A stretch of DNA of 64,000 nt from Arsukibacterium tuosuense (lineage in GTDB: Bacteria > Pseudomonadota > Gammaproteobacteria > Enterobacterales > Alteromonadaceae): positions 62,001 to 126,000 of the forward strand of contig NZ_OBEB01000008.1 in the NCBI RefSeq assembly GCF_900215315.1. The letters run 5' to 3'. Shown one piece after another: positions 9,456 to 19,571 of the stretch. The first letter of the stretch is position 1. Each line of letters starts with the position of its first letter. The notes under the pieces were generated by a model. The model did not search any database and was not told where the DNA came from. It saw nothing but the letters and a program-made list of their open reading frames with translations. Position numbers and translations under genes: made by a program.

Positions 9456-9682
9456 ATGAAGCACGCACTGAGTTTTAAACATCTTGAAGCGCTACCGGAA
9501 TTATATCAACTGGCTGCTTTTGCCCAGGGGTTATCTACGCCGGCGAGCGACTTGAAATATGCAGTCGGCAAGAGTTGCAGCAGTTGATGGAGCAGGTAAA
9601 CCTTGAAGTGTTTAGATTCACCGTAGCCGAGCGGAAAGCCAGTGAACTGCTCCGCCGGCAGCAAGCATCAAAACTTGGTTAG
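9456..9682 (+). pseudogene. small frameshifted gene behind the sigma-54 promoter
   Basis: An ATG with a good AAGGAG ribosome-binding site opens a frame starting MKHALSFKHLEAL that stops at 9587. From about 9545 a second frame (ERLEICSRQELQQL...) continues to a TAG at 9682 with convincingly protein-like, charged helical sequence (VAERKASELLRRQQ). Joining the two needs a frame change near 9540-9550 and gives a product of about 75 residues. It is either a decayed gene, a sequencing error, or less probably a programmed shift; I see no classical slippery heptamer. It would be the first gene of the sigma-54 transcript. The family is not recognised. Confidence 0.5.
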
Positions 9683-9805
9683 TATGGCTATTTTGATGGC
9701 TAGCGTTTAGTCGATTGAGTAAAGGTCCTGCTAAGCAATAACTGTGTTCCTGTAAGGTAACAATTTCTGGTATGGTAACTAAAACATTTAATTAAAAGCG
9801 AATAC

Positions 9806-12679
9806 ATGAAGATAACGGAATATCACGCTAAATACTTCGCGCATGAGTTGTCCATTCTCCATGCAAACAACGGTGTTGACAGACTGTCTCAGTCATTATT
9901 TGACGCTAGTGTAGACTTAAACCCACATCAGATAGACGCAGCGCTGTTTGCCCTGGAGAACCCTTTAAATAAAGGGGTGGTATTAGCTGATGAGGTTGGC
10001 CTGGGTAAAACTATTGAAGCAGGCCTGGTGCTTTGTCAATATTGGGCAGAGCGCAAACGTAAGCTACTGATTATTTGCCCTGCATCATTAAGGCGGCAGT
10101 GGGCTCAAGAGCTACTTGATAAATTCAATCTTCCCTCTCAAATCCTGGATGCCAGAACTTTTAATCAACTGCAAAAAGAAGGAGTTTATAGCCCTTTAAA
10201 TAACAAGCAAGTCGTGATCATGTCTTACCACTATGCGGCGAAACTCGAAGAGCAGTTAGTAGGCCACATGTGGGATCTGGTGGTTATAGACGAAGCCCAT
10301 AAATTACGAAACGCACATCGTGAAAGTAACAAAATAGGTCAAGCGTTAAAACGTGCGCTATTTGGCAGGAAAAAATTGTTGCTTACTGCAACGCCATTGC
10401 AAAACTCGCTTATGGAACTTTATGGCATGTCGACGCTGATTGATGAGCATATCTTTGGCGACGATAAGGCATTTCGAAAGCAGTATATGCAATCAGACAG
10501 TGGCCAAGCTGAGCTCAAACAGCGTTTATCGCATTTCGTCAAACGCACTTTAAGAAAGAATGTGCTGGAATATGTCAAATATACGCAGCGTAAGGCTATA
10601 ACAATACCATTTACGCCTTCAGACAAAGAGCTAGCGCTATATGACGCCGTATCGTCAATTTTAGATAAAGAGGATAGTTACGCGCTTCCCAGGCGGCAGC
10701 GGCATCTAACCGGTTTAATTTTACGCAAGCTTTTAGCATCAAGCTCTTTTGCGGTTTTAAACACACTTGAAGTAATGCAACGGCGTTTAATTGACCTAAA
10801 AAACAATAAAAAGAAGCTCAGTGACGACGTTTTACTTCAGATCATCGAGGATGACGATATCGAGACAGACTATCTCGATGAGGAAGATTTGCAGGCCATA
10901 GTTACTGAAGAGCACGTCGGCGAAGCAATTGATCATCAAAAGCTCACGTTAGAAATAAAGGAACTAGGTGCCTATATTCAGCAGGCGCAGGACATCAGAA
11001 ATGACGAAAAAGCCAATGCCTTGCTAAAAGCATTGTCACTTGGTTTTGAACAAATGAACACCATGGGTGCAGCTCAAAAGGTGATCATTTTTACAGAATC
11101 TAAGCGAACACAAGCTTACCTGGCAGCATTTTTATCTGAACACGGTTTCAAGGACAAGTTAGTCACATTTAGTGGTTCAAATAACCATCCTGAAGCAACA
11201 CGAATTTATCAGCAATGGCAACAAACTTATGCCGGTTCAGACAGAATAACGGGTTCCCCCCAGGTTGATAGACGTACGGCACTTATAGACTATTTCAGGG
11301 ACAGTGCCGAAATTATGATTGCTACTGAGGCTGCGGCTGAAGGCGTTAATCTGCAATTCTGCTCACTATTAATAAACTATGATTTACCATGGAATCCACA
11401 AAGGGTTGAGCAACGGATCGGACGCTGCCATCGGTATGGTCAAAAATTTGATGTTGTCGTTATCAACTTTATTAATCAACGTAATTATGCCGATCAGCGT
11501 GTATTAGAGTTACTCAGTGAAAAATTTAATTTATTTGATGGTGTTTTTGGCGCGTCGGATACGGTGCTAGGCACATTGGAAAGCGGCGTTGATTTTGAAA
11601 AACGTATTCAACAAATTTATCAAGAATGCCGTTCCCCAGCTGAAATTGAGTCAGCCTTTGCTGCATTACAAAAAGAGCTGGAAGCCGATATCAATGAGAA
11701 AATGCAGCAAACCCAACAAGTTTTGCTAGAGCATTTCGATGAAGATATCCACGACCTATTAAAGATTAAGCTCGATCAGGCCAAAGATCGTCTAGACAAA
11801 GTGGGTCGGTGGTTTTGGTCGGTAACAACCCACCAATTACAACAAAAAGCGTTATTCAATGAATCGGATTATAGCTTTATGCTAACAAATTCAGTTGCGG
11901 AGCAACCGCCAGGTAAATATCAGTTTATCCGTAAAGGTGATGAGCAAGCACAAGTTGTTAATAAACACACCCGCGTTTATAGAATAAGCCATCCGCTTGG
12001 TGAATATGTAATCGACTCTGCCAAAGCCGCAGACACACCACTGAGTTTATTAAAGTTCAACTACCAAAGCCATGATGGTAAAGTGTCGGTCGCTGAGAAA
12101 CTACAAGGGCAAGCAGGTTGGTTATCGTTGCATTTGCTGAGTATCGAAGCTTTTAATATTGAGCAGCACCTGGTATTCACAGGCGTTACCGATTCAGGTC
12201 AATTAATAGATACAGAGGCGTGTAAAAAACTGTTTAATATTGGTGCGGATGCAACTGAAGCCCCAGCATTATCTACTTCCCCTGAAAAGCTCCGTGAAGC
12301 ACAGACACGCAATCTTGAAGCGCAATTAGCCATCGCGATGGATACCAACAATAAGTACTTCCAGGATGAGCGAGATAAGTTAGACAAATGGGCTGATGAT
12401 AAAATGCTGGCGGCAGAGCAAGCGCTTACCGATACAAAAAATCAGATTAAGTCGTTAAAACGAGAAAGCAGACATGCTATTTCGGTTGATGAGCAGCAAC
12501 AATTTCAACAACAACTTAAAGAGCTAGAGCTTAAGCAACGCCGCTTGCGGCAAAACATCTGGGATGTTGAAGACAGCATCGCTGAGAAACGTGATGAGCT
12601 AATCGCCGCCTTAGAAGCGAGAATGAAACAAAAAACCGATATAAAAGAATTATTTACGGTGCGTTGGAAAGTTATTTAA
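9806..12679 (+). CDS. SNF2-family DNA helicase/translocase
   Basis: This is a 957-residue protein with canonical SNF2 motifs: LADEVGLGKT (Lys68), the DEAH box VIDEAH (162-165), TATPLQNS, a long acidic insert around residues 340-370, and the C-terminal helicase motifs EAAAEGVNLQF and WNPQRVEQRIGRCHRYGQ. The last 150 residues are strongly predicted coiled coil, rich in Gln, Lys and Glu. It resembles the DrmD-type helicase of DISARM and helicases placed next to methylases in other defence loci. The methyltransferase gene follows after 51 bp and the Res-like gene after that, forming one operon. It should translocate on double-stranded DNA. Expression may come from the sigma-54 promoter at 9414 or from a weak sigma-70-like site near 9750-9775. 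Confidence 0.87.
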   Translation: MKITEYHAKYFAHELSILHANNGVDRLSQSLFDASVDLNPHQIDAALFALENPLNKGVVLADEVGLGKTIEAGLVLCQYWAERKRKLLIICPASLRRQWAQELLDKFNLPSQILDARTFNQLQKEGVYSPLNNKQVVIMSYHYAAKLEEQLVGHMWDLVVIDEAHKLRNAHRESNKIGQALKRALFGRKKLLLTATPLQNSLMELYGMSTLIDEHIFGDDKAFRKQYMQSDSGQAELKQRLSHFVKRTLRKNVLEYVKYTQRKAITIPFTPSDKELALYDAVSSILDKEDSYALPRRQRHLTGLILRKLLASSSFAVLNTLEVMQRRLIDLKNNKKKLSDDVLLQIIEDDDIETDYLDEEDLQAIVTEEHVGEAIDHQKLTLEIKELGAYIQQAQDIRNDEKANALLKALSLGFEQMNTMGAAQKVIIFTESKRTQAYLAAFLSEHGFKDKLVTFSGSNNHPEATRIYQQWQQTYAGSDRITGSPQVDRRTALIDYFRDSAEIMIATEAAAEGVNLQFCSLLINYDLPWNPQRVEQRIGRCHRYGQKFDVVVINFINQRNYADQRVLELLSEKFNLFDGVFGASDTVLGTLESGVDFEKRIQQIYQECRSPAEIESAFAALQKELEADINEKMQQTQQVLLEHFDEDIHDLLKIKLDQAKDRLDKVGRWFWSVTTHQLQQKALFNESDYSFMLTNSVAEQPPGKYQFIRKGDEQAQVVNKHTRVYRISHPLGEYVIDSAKAADTPLSLLKFNYQSHDGKVSVAEKLQGQAGWLSLHLLSIEAFNIEQHLVFTGVTDSGQLIDTEACKKLFNIGADATEAPALSTSPEKLREAQTRNLEAQLAIAMDTNNKYFQDERDKLDKWADDKMLAAEQALTDTKNQIKSLKRESRHAISVDEQQQFQQQLKELELKQRRLRQNIWDVEDSIAEKRDELIAALEARMKQKTDIKELFTVRWKVI

Positions 12680-12730
12680 ACCAATAGTAACCAACGTACT
12701 GTTTACCCGTATTAAAGGAACTGCATTACC

Positions 12731-15700
12731 ATGAGTAAGTACAACGAGCTGGTAAAAAAGCTAAAAGAGATTTTTCAAATCGATAAGCCAGAGCTGGATT
12801 TTGGAATTTATCGAATCCTTAATATGCGCGCTAAAGAGATAAACGACTATCTTGATAATAAACTCAAAGCAAAAATTCAGGCAGCGCTTGCTGACGCGGG
12901 TAACGCTAATAAAACCAATATAGAGCAACAATTGCAAGCTGCGATAAAAGCAGCGACGGATGCCGGTTTTGAGCCTGAACAAAGCCCAAAAGTACAGGAG
13001 CTTAAAAAGCAATTAGCAGCAACAGCGTCGGGTGTTAGTGAACACGAAAATGCCGTGTACTCGCATTTGCTTACGTTCTTTTCCCGCTATTACGATAACG
13101 GCGATTTTATCAGCCAACGCCGTTACAAAGGGGACACTTACGCTATTCCTTATGCCGGTGAAGAAGTAATGCTGCACTGGGCTAACAAAGACCAGTACTA
13201 CATTAAAAGTGGTGAAAATTTTGCCAACTACTCTTTCAAACTCACCGATGGCCGCAAGGTCAGTTTCAAACTGCTAACGGCTGATACAGCAAAAGACAAC
13301 CGGAAAGACAATGAGGCTGACAGACGTTTTGTGCTTATTGAGCCCCATGTTAGAACAAAAATTGATGAAGATGGTGAAGAGTACGAGCAGCCCTATAACC
13401 CTGTTGAGGTTGTAAAAAACCGCATCATTCAAGATGGTCAGGAAATCGAGCGTGAAGAGCTTATCATTCATTTTGAATATAAAACTGTTAACAAAGGCAC
13501 TAAACAGGATGGTTTGGTGCAGGACGCTATTTCTAAAATATTGGCTGCCCCACAGGTTCAACATCATTGGGCAGATTTAGCAAACCGAGCGCCAACAGAG
13601 ACAAAGCCCAACAGAACAGAGCTTGAACGCCATCTTACTACCTACACACAACGTAATTCGGCAGATTATTTTATCCATAAAGATTTGGGTGGCTTTTTAA
13701 CCAATGAGCTGGATTTTTACATCAAAAATGAAGTAATGAATCTCGATAATTTGCAAAATGCGCAGGTTTTCGCAAGTGTTGAGAAGCAGTTACGGATGAT
13801 TCAATGTTTACGTAATGTTGCTCAAGAATTGGTGATCTTTCTTTCTCAACTTGAGAATGTACAGAAAAATATTTGGCTGAAGAGAAAATTTGTAGTTTCG
13901 TGCGATTACTGCGTAACACTTGATTTATTGCCTGAAGAGCTGTTTGATGAAATTTGTGCAAATAAAAAGCAGTGGGATCAATGGAGGTCTCAAAGAGTAG
14001 TAGAACAAACGCAATTGGCTAATATTGGTTTTCTAAAACAAAATCTTGCATTAATGATTGATACAACTCTTTACTCCAGAGAGTTTAAAGAAAAACTGCT
14101 TCGTAGTATTGACAATTTAGATGAGCTCATTAATGGAGTTTTGATTGGTTCTGAGAATTATCAGGCAGCCAAACTGATGACCGCAAAATATAAGGGGAAA
14201 GCTGACTTAGTGTACTTAGATCCCCCTTACAACACTGATGCAACCCCGATTCTTTACAAAAATGGTTATAAAGAGTCTTCATGGGCTAGCCTAATGGGAG
14301 ACCGAATTTTAGCGTCTAAGTACTTACTTACAGATGACGGAGTAATTAGTTACGCAATTGATGATACAGAAGCATCGTTGTTAAAAGAGCTCGAAAAGCA
14401 AGTCAACCCGGAACGCGAAGTCTTTCAATGTATTGTAGAGCATTATCCTGGCTCAGGTACTGGCCGTTCAAATGTGTCTAGAACTCATGAGTACTGTATT
14501 TTTTCTGTACCTAATGGTGCTGACATTCTGAGAGGTGATGCGGTAGAAGATGGTATAAGAACAAGGGGCTTTAGAAGAGCAGGAACTGGTGATAACAACT
14601 TTAGAATTGGTAATCCTGGTCGACCTGAGAGCTTTTTTGCTGTATTGGTGAATAAAAATACTTTTAAAGTGGAAGGAGTCGAGCCTCCTCCGCCACCGAT
14701 TGAAAAAGGTAATTACCCTCTCGAAGACACTGTCGAAGGATTCAAACGAGTATATCCACTTGGAAAAAATGGTGAGGAGAGAGTTTGGTCTTTATCTTAT
14801 GAAGGCGCTAAACGAGCTGTTGTTGATGGACGACTGATATCTTCGAAGGACTTTGTTATTAATAGATTATATCACGATAAAGCTCGAAGATTGTTGTTGC
14901 CAAGCATTTGGCAAGGTACTCAATATAATGCCACAACAGGCGGTACAAATCTTTTAACAAATTTATTTGGTGATTCAGGTAGGTTTTCTTATCCAAAGTC
15001 ACTTGGTACGATGAGCAGAGTTTTAGATTCAGTATTTCACAGTAAGGAAACTTCACTTACGTTTGATTTGTTTGGTGGCAGTGGAACCACAGCTCATGCT
15101 GTGATAAATCGGAATCGGGCTTTTGATGAGAATCATAAGTACGTATTAGTTGAAATGGGGCAGCATGCAGATTCGGTAATAAAAGAAAGGATATGCAAAG
15201 CAGCCTTTTCTGACCAGTGGGTCGATGGTAGGCCTATCAATAACTCTAACGGTATTTCTCATTGTCTAAAGGTTATAAAATTAGAAAGCTATGAAGATGC
15301 ACTGAATAATATAAATGATAATCAAAATCACAAATTGGAAGATTTGTTTGGTAACAATGCGGTGGAGAATGAGTATTTTGTTAAATATTCATTCTCGGAA
15401 CAAATTAATAAATCAAAAATAAATACAGAACACTTTAGTAAGCCTTTTGATTGTATGCTTGATATCGCTGTGGACTCTGCCGGGTCGCGAGAGCCTAAGT
15501 GCGTCGATTTGGTTGAAACGTTTAATTATTTGATTGGGCTTCATGTCAAATCAATAGAGTCAAACCTTGATCGAGGTTATGTACGTATTGAAGGTACATT
15601 ACCAACTGGTGAACTCACCTTGGTCTTTTGGCGCGATTGCGACAAAATAGGTTATGAAGAGCTTGCAAAATACGCTAACCGTTTTGATTTGTATGCCAAA

Positions 15701-15853
15701 GAACAAACATTCGATGTCATTTACATTAACGGCGACCATAATTTGCCGACAGCTTTTACCTTGGATACCGAGCAGGGTGAAGTAACGCGCAGTTTAAAAC
15801 TACGCCAGATTGAGCCAGAGTTTTTAAGCCTGATGTTCGCAGAGGAGGCTTAA
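12731..15853 (+). CDS. beta-class DNA adenine N6-methyltransferase (type III Mod-like)
   Basis: This is a 1040-residue protein starting at ATG with an AAAGGA site upstream. The catalytic motif IV DPPY is at residues 497-500 (LDPPYNTD) and the AdoMet motif FGGSGTT follows at about 781-787. This order defines beta-class adenine methylases such as type III Mod subunits. It is much longer than a normal Mod: residues 1-480 form a long N-terminal region with a coiled-coil start. The C-terminal 150 residues are unassigned. By eye the stretch from about 13735 to 15480, which covers the target-recognition part, is more AT-rich than both ends, suggesting a swapped specificity region. The gene stops 2 bp before the Res-like gene. 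Together with the SNF2 gene this recalls the helicase-methylase-ATPase (hma) grouping catalogued by defence-search tools; that match is from memory. Confidence 0.87.
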   Translation: MSKYNELVKKLKEIFQIDKPELDFGIYRILNMRAKEINDYLDNKLKAKIQAALADAGNANKTNIEQQLQAAIKAATDAGFEPEQSPKVQELKKQLAATASGVSEHENAVYSHLLTFFSRYYDNGDFISQRRYKGDTYAIPYAGEEVMLHWANKDQYYIKSGENFANYSFKLTDGRKVSFKLLTADTAKDNRKDNEADRRFVLIEPHVRTKIDEDGEEYEQPYNPVEVVKNRIIQDGQEIEREELIIHFEYKTVNKGTKQDGLVQDAISKILAAPQVQHHWADLANRAPTETKPNRTELERHLTTYTQRNSADYFIHKDLGGFLTNELDFYIKNEVMNLDNLQNAQVFASVEKQLRMIQCLRNVAQELVIFLSQLENVQKNIWLKRKFVVSCDYCVTLDLLPEELFDEICANKKQWDQWRSQRVVEQTQLANIGFLKQNLALMIDTTLYSREFKEKLLRSIDNLDELINGVLIGSENYQAAKLMTAKYKGKADLVYLDPPYNTDATPILYKNGYKESSWASLMGDRILASKYLLTDDGVISYAIDDTEASLLKELEKQVNPEREVFQCIVEHYPGSGTGRSNVSRTHEYCIFSVPNGADILRGDAVEDGIRTRGFRRAGTGDNNFRIGNPGRPESFFAVLVNKNTFKVEGVEPPPPPIEKGNYPLEDTVEGFKRVYPLGKNGEERVWSLSYEGAKRAVVDGRLISSKDFVINRLYHDKARRLLLPSIWQGTQYNATTGGTNLLTNLFGDSGRFSYPKSLGTMSRVLDSVFHSKETSLTFDLFGGSGTTAHAVINRNRAFDENHKYVLVEMGQHADSVIKERICKAAFSDQWVDGRPINNSNGISHCLKVIKLESYEDALNNINDNQNHKLEDLFGNNAVENEYFVKYSFSEQINKSKINTEHFSKPFDCMLDIAVDSAGSREPKCVDLVETFNYLIGLHVKSIESNLDRGYVRIEGTLPTGELTLVFWRDCDKIGYEELAKYANRFDLYAKEQTFDVIYINGDHNLPTAFTLDTEQGEVTRSLKLRQIEPEFLSLMFAEEA

Positions 15854-15855
15854 TA

Positions 15856-18800
15856 ATGGCAAGGACTCAGACTGCCGGTAAAGCGGTTAAAAAGCAAAGC
15901 AATAGTAAGCTAAGCTTTCACAAACAACTGGTTTTAAATCGCTTTATGTTTCGATTTTTCAAAGACGGAACCTTGCATGGCCTGAAAATCCGCCTTGGTG
16001 AAGATCGGTTTGAAGGTATACATGAGGATGGGCAAAGCCTGTTTTTTCATGAGCTAAGCAACTATTTATTTGAAGTTGATCGCATCGATTTAGCTGATTT
16101 GCGCCGTTACGATTTAAACATTGTAAAACATTGGCAAACGATCACTGAGCATCGGAATAAAAAGGAAGATACTGTACTGAATATGAAATATTTTCAGTAT
16201 CTATCTTTGCTTTTTACAGAGATTTACCTTGATTGGCATTTTAACCGCAAGCAAGAACTGTTGGATAACCTGAACAAAGAATTGGCGGCCTATAATGCAG
16301 AAAATAACCTGACGTCTAAAGATAGGGTGAATCAGTTTAGAAGCTATATTCTTGATGATCTCAACAAGTTGGCGTATTGGAATGCCACTGGGTCGGGCAA
16401 AACACTGCTATTGCATGTAAATATTTTGCAGTATCTGCATTATTTCCAAAACGGTAATCCGCACGCTTACCCTGACAAGATTATTTTATTAACGCCGGAC
16501 GAGCGCTTGTCGCAACAGCATATGACAGAGTTGTATGATTCTGGCTTCTCGCAAATTCAGCTGTTCAACAAAAGCAAAACAACCCCGTTTAAAGGCACCA
16601 TTGAAGTTATAGATATCAATAAACTTGCCGATGAGATGGGCGATAAAACGGTTGCCGTTGAAGCCTTTGAAGGTAAAAACTTGGTACTGATTGATGAAGG
16701 CCACAAAGGTACTGGCACAGCGGCGGGAGCCTGGATGCGCCGCCGCGATATTTTAACCCGTGATGGCTTTGCGTTTGAGTACTCAGCGACTTTTGGCCAG
16801 TCGGTTTCCGATGGCAAAACCGTTGAGGCTGTCGAAGATGACATAAAAAAGAAAAAAGCCAAAATGCTGTTTGAAACCACAGCGCTAGCTAGACTGACGC
16901 AGGATCAATTATCACAGCTCGCTTTAGATACCGGAGAGCAGCGTGAGGCTCGAATTCAAGCGACGCGTGAAGTTTACGGCAAATCAATTCTATTCGATTA
17001 CTCCTATAAGTTTTTTTATGAGGATGGTTACGGCAAAGAGTCACTTATTCTTAACCTTAACCCAGAACAAGATAAACAGGAGGATCGTCGATACGAGTAT
17101 TTCACCGCCTGTTTGCTGAGCTTTTATCAGCAACAGTACTTATTTAATAAGCATAAAGAGCAATTGAGTGAGTTTAACATTGAGAAACCACTCTGGGTTT
17201 TTGTGGGTAATACCGTAAACGGTGAGGACTCGGATATTCATGCAGTGTTGCGCTTTTTAGCATGGTTTTTGAACCATGAAGCGCAGGCAAAAGCATGGAT
17301 TAAAGATTTGGTGGATAATAAAGTCAGGCTTCTCGATACCAAAGAGCGCAACATCTTTGATAAGCGTTTCACGGCTTTAATGAATGGCCCAGAGGATATC
17401 TATGCCGATATTTTGGCGAAGCTGTTTAATACATCGCATTCCGGCCAACGGCTTAGGGTGTTAAACCTGATTGGCAGTAAAGGCGAACTGGCGTTGCAAG
17501 TGGGTAGCTCTGAGCCCTTTGGCTTAGTGAATATCGGCGATTCTCCATCGCTGTATAAGCTGTGCGAAGAAGATCCGACTTTTGACTATCAACGGGATGA
17601 CTTTGCGAAATCCCTGTTTCATACCATTAATGCTAGGGACTCTAAACTTCATATCTTGATCGGTTCGCGAAAGTTCACTGAAGGATGGAGCAGCTGGCGT
17701 GTCTCAACTATGGGCCTGTTAAATATGGGCCGTGGTGAGGGTTCTCAGATTATTCAACTGTTCGGCCGTGGTGTTCGTTTAAAGGGGCGGGATTATTCGT
17801 TAAAACGAAGTACTCCTGGTCAGAGACCAAAAGGAATTCACCTAGATAAACTTGAAACGTTAAATATTTTCGGTATTCGCGCAGATTACATGGCGACGTT
17901 TAAGCAATACCTGGAGGATGAGGGGATCACACCGAGTGATGAGATACTGGAACTGAATTTTGAAACGCGCCCGAATTTACCTGCAACAAAGCTTAAAACA
18001 CTAAAGTTGAAGGATGGCTACAAAGACAATCAAAAGCATGGATTCAAGCGCATTCACTTCCCTGATTTATATCAGGTTCCTAGTGAGTTTCAGGGAAAGA
18101 TAAAGCTGCCACATATCAAACTGGATCTTTATCCAAAGCTTGAAGCTATTGATACGACGCGAAAAGGCGATAACACGCCAGTTAATGTTCGTAATGAAGG
18201 AAAGCTGGATTATAAGGTTGTCGCTGCGTTTGACTTTGAGCGTTTATATCTCGCGGTACAGGATTTTAAATTACAGCGTGGTTGGTCTAACCTTCGTCTT
18301 GATAAACAGCGCTTGCAAAGCTTTTGCATGGGACAAACCTCAGCATCTAACAGTTGGTATACGCTGCTGATACCAAAATCGGAGCTGGATATTAAACGTT
18401 TTGCTGATGTTAAAAAGCAAGAAGATATCATGCTGCGCCTATTACTTGATTATACTGAGCGTTTTTATCACACGCTTAAGAACGCTTATGAAGGGCAGTT
18501 CTACCAGGTAACGCAAGTTCAGGAAGACGACCCTGGCATGATTAAGATGTATCACTTCGAAATAGAAGATACAGATGACGGTAATGCTTATGTTGAACGC
18601 TTAGAGCAGTTACAAGCCATAGTTGCCAAGGGGGATATTGGTAAAGCGAAAGACTGGGATGCGCCGGGGATGGTTGCTGTGACCTTCGATAGGCACTTGT
18701 ATTATCCGTTGTTGTCTGTTGAGAAAAATGCAGATTTACCATTAAAGATGCGACCAACTGCATTTGATGCACCCAGCGAAATAACGTTTTTACAAGATCT

Positions 18801-19233
18801 TCAGATGTTTGTTGAATCACATCGTGGCCAGGAGATCATCGGTGACAAAAGCTTGTACCTGTTACGTAACGCTGACACTAAATCTAAAGGTTTAGGCTTT
18901 GCTACAGCGGGTAATTTCTATCCAGACTATTTACTGTGGCTTGTCGACGATGCTACTGGTAAACAATGGTTGAGCCTGATTGATCCAAAGGGAATACGTA
19001 ACCTAAACCTGGATGATGCGAAGTTTGGTTTGTACAAGGAAATTAAATCGTTAGAGCCAAAACTTGCTGACAAGGACTTGAGTTTAAGCGCCTTTATCGT
19101 ATCTGAAACTCATCATGCTGACTTACTGAATGTATCAGAGACTAAAGAAACGCTTGAGGAGCGAAATGTGCTTTTTATGGAAGATTCTGGCCCTATTTAC
19201 TTGGAGAAGCTACTTACGAAAATGGTGGCCTGA
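15856..19233 (+). CDS. type III restriction Res-like DEAD helicase with PD-(D/E)xK nuclease
   Basis: This is a 1125-residue protein immediately after the methylase. SF2 motifs are visible: Walker A ATGSGKT (Lys182), DEGH (280-283) as Walker B, YSATF, and motif VI IIQLFGRGVRLKG. Near the C-terminus PD (1023-1024) followed by LIDPK (Asp1043, Lys1045) fits a PD-(D/E)xK endonuclease, the arrangement of type III Res subunits. It should form, with the Mod-like methylase, a restriction complex that translocates on and cuts unmodified DNA; the SNF2 protein would be an additional motor. All catalytic residues appear intact. Confidence 0.87.
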   Translation: MARTQTAGKAVKKQSNSKLSFHKQLVLNRFMFRFFKDGTLHGLKIRLGEDRFEGIHEDGQSLFFHELSNYLFEVDRIDLADLRRYDLNIVKHWQTITEHRNKKEDTVLNMKYFQYLSLLFTEIYLDWHFNRKQELLDNLNKELAAYNAENNLTSKDRVNQFRSYILDDLNKLAYWNATGSGKTLLLHVNILQYLHYFQNGNPHAYPDKIILLTPDERLSQQHMTELYDSGFSQIQLFNKSKTTPFKGTIEVIDINKLADEMGDKTVAVEAFEGKNLVLIDEGHKGTGTAAGAWMRRRDILTRDGFAFEYSATFGQSVSDGKTVEAVEDDIKKKKAKMLFETTALARLTQDQLSQLALDTGEQREARIQATREVYGKSILFDYSYKFFYEDGYGKESLILNLNPEQDKQEDRRYEYFTACLLSFYQQQYLFNKHKEQLSEFNIEKPLWVFVGNTVNGEDSDIHAVLRFLAWFLNHEAQAKAWIKDLVDNKVRLLDTKERNIFDKRFTALMNGPEDIYADILAKLFNTSHSGQRLRVLNLIGSKGELALQVGSSEPFGLVNIGDSPSLYKLCEEDPTFDYQRDDFAKSLFHTINARDSKLHILIGSRKFTEGWSSWRVSTMGLLNMGRGEGSQIIQLFGRGVRLKGRDYSLKRSTPGQRPKGIHLDKLETLNIFGIRADYMATFKQYLEDEGITPSDEILELNFETRPNLPATKLKTLKLKDGYKDNQKHGFKRIHFPDLYQVPSEFQGKIKLPHIKLDLYPKLEAIDTTRKGDNTPVNVRNEGKLDYKVVAAFDFERLYLAVQDFKLQRGWSNLRLDKQRLQSFCMGQTSASNSWYTLLIPKSELDIKRFADVKKQEDIMLRLLLDYTERFYHTLKNAYEGQFYQVTQVQEDDPGMIKMYHFEIEDTDDGNAYVERLEQLQAIVAKGDIGKAKDWDAPGMVAVTFDRHLYYPLLSVEKNADLPLKMRPTAFDAPSEITFLQDLQMFVESHRGQEIIGDKSLYLLRNADTKSKGLGFATAGNFYPDYLLWLVDDATGKQWLSLIDPKGIRNLNLDDAKFGLYKEIKSLEPKLADKDLSLSAFIVSETHHADLLNVSETKETLEERNVLFMEDSGPIYLEKLLTKMVA

Positions 19234-19265
19234 TTAATCAACCACATAAAGCATACCTAATGGTG

Positions 19266-19571
19266 TCATAAGCGCCAGTGAGCAGGGATCTTAATTTCAA
19301 AGCTTGATTCAACGTAGCGTAAGGTGCCAAGAATTTCTTGGTGCCGACGCTGGTTGTAATCTAGCCCAGCCTTGCGCGCTTCAACAATCTGCTTCAACTC
19401 CTCTAAGTTGAACATACCCAGCGCATAAAAATTGCTCCACGTTGGCTGACCAAATAGATTATAAATTACGACAGTGCTATCACGTTCACTGGCCAGACGT
19501 TTTTCGCCTGTTATTTTATTTACGGCAGCTTCCGCTTCTTCTCGGTCTTCGTAGGTGTTGAGTAGTTTCAC
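19266..19571 (-). CDS. small hypothetical protein, convergent with the Res-like gene
   Basis: This is a 101-residue protein on the minus strand from a GTG start, ending 32 bp from the converging Res-like gene. It is soluble, contains ERDSTVVIYNLFGQPTW and a basic helical C-terminal half (EARKAGLDYNQRRHQEI), and has no signal peptide or membrane segment. I do not recognise the family. Its neighbours are defence genes on both sides, but its opposite orientation means it is independently transcribed. Confidence 0.55.
   Translation of the reverse strand: MKLLNTYEDREEAEAAVNKITGEKRLASERDSTVVIYNLFGQPTWSNFYALGMFNLEELKQIVEARKAGLDYNQRRHQEILGTLRYVESSFEIKIPAHWRL

Noticed and set aside
9806-19233. Classical DISARM locus
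   Set aside because: The SNF2 helicase and methylase recall DISARM class 1, but I find no DUF1998 protein (DrmB) and no DrmA in the operon. The third gene is type III Res-like with its own nuclease site.
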